From the NCBI GenBank assembly GCA_037178625.1, contig CM074134.1:1054001-1118000 (forward strand): a stretch of 64,000 nt of DNA, written 5' to 3'. Positions within the stretch are counted from its first letter, which is position 1. The number at the start of each line of letters is the position of its first letter. A program made the translations under genes and the position numbers. Below are positions 61,196 through 64,000 of the stretch, one piece after another. Source of the stretch: Skeletonema tropicum. Taxonomy: Eukaryota > Bacillariophyta > Thalassiosirophyceae > Thalassiosirales > Thalassiosiraceae. The notes beneath the pieces are model-generated. The model saw only the letters and a program-made list of their open reading frames with translations, was not told the origin of the DNA and ran no database searches.

Positions 61196-62353
61196 ATGGA
61201 TCTACCCACAACCCAGAAAGATCGAGATGGACCACCACCGCGGATCTCAGCGACAGCGGGGTCTCCGGTCTCCGAGTTTCCTTCTATTCGTCGTCTGTCG
61301 AAATTGGAGATGCTTCTGATTTGTGCCACTCTTTTGCTTCTAAACTTTAATCTCAGAGTCGTCCAAGTATTTCCAGCGCAGCAAACAAATAGCAAAAATC
61401 AAGAGTTGTTCTCCGATGCAAACGCAAACGGGAGCACTGGTATACAGCAACAGTGCTTGGGTCTTGATCCAAATCAAGGGAATACTTCCCAAGACATGGA
61501 CTCATTGGTTGCGAGTGCGAGCCAAATTTTTGTCACAATGCCTGCCAAAGCAGGGGGCACTTCCATGAAAAGTTTTACTGAAAGATGCATGAAGAACAAA
61601 GTCGCAGACAATTTTCTAAGTAGAAGTAATGAAGGGCTATGGAAAGATTACTTCGTTAACTCAACGAGCGTCCAGCCTATCATATCTTCACATCTTTACA
61701 AAGCCATTGATTTTATTCGTTTGGCTAAATTGACTTCACAAAAGACATTGATAATTCATACGCACAGGGAAGAGAGCAGCCGTGTCACTTCGGCAGTAGG
61801 TCAGATTGCAGATCATATCTGTAATTTTGAAGGAGGTGCGTATTCAAATGAAAAGCAAACAAGAATGAAGTTGAAAGTTCGAAAGAACAGTACACATTGT
61901 ATTCTTGATGAAAGTTCCTTTGTGAATGATATAGCTGCCAATAGAGCAGAAGTTGGGATTTCCACGCATCGTCTGTTGACTTGTCAATCATACAAAGCCA
62001 TACAAGACAACTCCCCACAGCTTGTCTTTCTTCACTATAAACAAGTAGATAAACTGCAGAGACTACTTGCAAAGCATCACTGCCCAGAGATGTTAGATGA
62101 TCTGCCCATCAAAGTCAATGCGGCAACAGATAGATCTTTGCAGGTGTTGTTGCATAAAAAGGGTACTGATGAAGCCAAGTCTTCAGTAAGACTTGAAGAA
62201 TGGCTAGACAGGAAGGGACCCGCTATGGAGTGGGCTCTGCAGTTGAGAAGAGACGCATCTTGTCAGGCGAAGACTGTTCACATGGAACACGATCTCTTTG
62301 CTTGTCCCGACGAAACCCTAGCAGTCACATCTGAAAGTATTGACAGATGGTGA
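61196..62353 (+). CDS. Sulfotransferase-like type II membrane protein
   Basis: I chose the ATG at 61196 (CAACAATGG context, 385 residues), which puts a single anchor (LEMLLICATLLLLNF) about 45 residues in, as in Golgi enzymes. An earlier start at 61028 would add 56 residues. The luminal part starts with IFVTMPAKAGGTSMKSF, which fits the 5'-phosphosulfate loop of PAPS-dependent sulfotransferases. LIIHTHREESSRVTSAV fits the 3'-phosphate site (Arg...Ser). The remainder, with several Cys, is not recognisable. A role in sulfating glycans or proteins is inferred. Confidence 0.75.
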   Translation: MDLPTTQKDRDGPPPRISATAGSPVSEFPSIRRLSKLEMLLICATLLLLNFNLRVVQVFPAQQTNSKNQELFSDANANGSTGIQQQCLGLDPNQGNTSQDMDSLVASASQIFVTMPAKAGGTSMKSFTERCMKNKVADNFLSRSNEGLWKDYFVNSTSVQPIISSHLYKAIDFIRLAKLTSQKTLIIHTHREESSRVTSAVGQIADHICNFEGGAYSNEKQTRMKLKVRKNSTHCILDESSFVNDIAANRAEVGISTHRLLTCQSYKAIQDNSPQLVFLHYKQVDKLQRLLAKHHCPEMLDDLPIKVNAATDRSLQVLLHKKGTDEAKSSVRLEEWLDRKGPAMEWALQLRRDASCQAKTVHMEHDLFACPDETLAVTSESIDRW

Positions 62354-62557
62354 TGTTTCTCAGAGGGGGCAAAAGAGAGCACTTTCGATACCTTAAGTAG
62401 AATAGGTTCAGTTGTAGAAACTCGCATTGCACCTCTTTCTCTTTAAGATGGGACATCATATGAATAACTGCATTTTACATTACTCTGCCGACCCCGTTGC
62501 CTCTATCACAGTCAATTGCTGATTTACCCCAAAACCCAAACAAACCACATTCTTTCC

Positions 62558-63892
62558 TCATTTTTTGTCTTCGTCAGATTTATCGTCGTCTTCTCTTCTA
62601 TCAGGCATTTTAGGAATAAATCTACCTTCATTATCAAGTGTTCCACCTTCAAGCATATCCACGGTTGGCATTCTGCTCTTAACTGCCTGAGATATTAATG
62701 GAATGCTGTCTGGCTCTTTCCCAAAGAAAGAACTCACTGCACAGTACGCAAGAGTCAAAAGCAATGTCCCGAACATAACATCGGAGAATATTTCTCCTAC
62801 CCCACTAGGCACTGAAACTCCGGCACCTGATGCTATCAAACCACCAAGTCCAGTCAAAAGAGATGGGAAGAACAAGGCAATATCCAAATAGATGGCTTGT
62901 TGCATGTTGTAACGAATCAAACGATTGATCGAAGGATTTCCTGACAAAATATTGAGTGCAAAGAAGGCCACGAATCCTGAAAAGGGGATACTGCGATACA
63001 ACGAATATAGCACTGCCAAAATCACAACGAACGGGTTGGCTCCTGCATCATCCGAACCCAATAAGAATCGTCCATACTGCAATCCATCCATCAAAGGGAA
63101 CAAGTAAGGTAACACAGACAAAGCCTTATCCGACATGGTTGGCTCCTTCTCATTCAAAAACTCAAGCTTGGCTTCAGCCAACAAAACTTCTTGTTCCTGT
63201 CGCTTCTTTTCTTGCTCCGCTTCAGCAGCGAGACGCTTCTCCTCCCTTGCAATTGCCTCCAATTGATTACGAAATCTATCGACAGTGACAAATTCATCCA
63301 GTTGGAGTGCTCCATCTCCAGACGTGTCAAAGATGTTCATTAGTTCTTTCACTCTCTTTTCGGAAATTTCAGTCTGTTTCACATTACAAGTATATTGGAG
63401 CAAGAGTACAGTTAGAGTTGCATATTATACATATCCACAACAATGAGATACCTTCATGCCAGCAAAAAGTTCATTTCATGTAAGCACAAGACAAGCAAAA
63501 ACACGTACCTTCAACTCCTTCTCCAAACCCAACTTCAACTCACTCAAGCTCACTTCACCATCCGAATTGATATCAAACTTATTAAACGCCCTCTCGGCAG
63601 CCTCGGCAAGTTGCTTGGCTTTATCCGCCTCGAGCGATGCAGCCTCGGCACGAAGTTTGGCAGCTTGACGCTTGAGCCTTTCGATTTCATTGTCTTGCGC
63701 GTCGTCATCTGCTGCGTTGTAGAGTTGAGTGCTTCGTTGATGGTGATAGTTGATGTTTTTTGATGGAAGTGAGTAGAATGAGTTGGCAGCTTGAGTAATT
63801 GGAGTGTTGGTTTGAGCAATTGGAGTGAAGGCATCGATAGAGGATGCGCCGATGATTGCTACGGCGGTAGCTTTACAGATGATGTTGTGCAT
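62558..63892 (-). CDS. EF-hand/Tic20 fusion, plastid-targeted, two exons
   Basis: Exon 1 is 63509-63892 and exon 2 is 62558-63373 (GTACGT to AAACAG). The joined product has 399 residues. The presequence ends SSIDAF (F22), the diatom plastid signal. A coiled coil (about 68-98) is followed by two EF-hands: NKFDINSDGEVSLSELK and NIFDTSGDGALQLDEF, both with good Ca ligands. The intron lies between them. A charged helix then leads to four membrane spans typical of Tic20: LPYLFPLMDGLQYGRFLL, LYSLYRSIPFSGFVAFFALN, YNMQQAIYLDIALFFPSLL and CAVSSFFGKEPDSIPLI. Tic20 forms the protein channel of the inner plastid envelope. Ca control through the EF-hands is inferred. Confidence 0.88.
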
Positions 63893-64000
63893 GGTTGTTG
63901 TCGTCGTTGTTTACTCGCGTGAAGTAGTTGTAGATGATTCTCTTCGTTTCAGTTTTGTATTATGAGCAGTGTGAGAGAGTTAAGTAGTATGGTGTAGGGG
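63893..64000 (-). promoter_or_regulatory. Upstream region of the Tic20 fusion gene
   Basis: 108 bp to the window edge, presumably leader and promoter of the minus-strand gene. No motif recognised. Confidence 0.3.

Overview
The window looks like nuclear DNA of a photosynthetic stramenopile, most likely a centric diatom. At least six proteins begin with an ER signal peptide whose cleavage site is followed by Phe (endings such as DAF, STAF, SAF, YAF). That is the bipartite presequence used for import into four-membrane plastids. Genes are compact, with few, short GT-AG introns (about 95-180 bp) and eukaryotic families throughout (VPS16, SPC25, NSUN6, cyclin T/K, p24, Hv1). There is one 500-bp assembly gap (37006-37505). 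I see no rRNA, tRNA or CRISPR.

1-20.9 kb is gene-dense. It holds a partial gene running off the left edge (minus strand), a fibrillin-like candidate, an EF-hand protein with a myristoylation-type start, a TraB-like plastid protein, a large MBD/PHD chromatin protein, two tandem secreted Cys-rich mucin-like proteins, a six-exon H+-pyrophosphatase, a secretory thioredoxin-like protein, an aspartic protease and VPS16. 20.9-22.9 kb is a repeat island: a TA-flanked MITE, a hairpin repeat, a tiny poly(A) retro-insertion with a 15-bp target duplication, a broken MORN-repeat gene and an 82-bp tandem array. 23-33.7 kb holds a WbsX/GH99-like enzyme, a conserved unknown, cyclin T/K, a plastid ferredoxin, a plastid FKBP, a hotdog thioesterase, a plastid EngB GTPase and a methyltransferase-fold enzyme. 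The first and last of these share an almost identical membrane-anchor segment.

33.7-37.5 kb is decayed mobile DNA bounded by inverted repeats, plus the gap. 38.2-49.7 kb carries a p24 cargo receptor, NSUN6, SPC25, a mitochondrial-type coiled-coil protein, a SNAPc1-like protein with 330-bp coding repeats, and a zinc-motif unknown. 49.7-54 kb is the second repeat island: a 184-bp satellite, a perfect 92-bp palindrome with dispersed half copies, a giant fold-back element and a Stowaway-like MITE. These appear nested in one another. 54.3-64 kb carries an Hv1-type proton channel, a Tat-targeted thylakoid lumen protein, an anchored trypsin-like protease, a KEA-type K+/H+ antiporter, a sulfotransferase-like Golgi protein and an EF-hand/Tic20 fusion.

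Genes alternate strand in most adjacent pairs (24 of the 30 I could count), with very short convergent gaps. Exceptions sit mostly at the tandem duplication and the repeat islands. Functionally the window mixes plastid biogenesis (Tic20, EngB, FKBP, ferredoxin, KEA, lumen protein), membrane traffic and ion transport (VPS16, p24, H+-PPase, Hv1) and cell-surface or secreted proteins.
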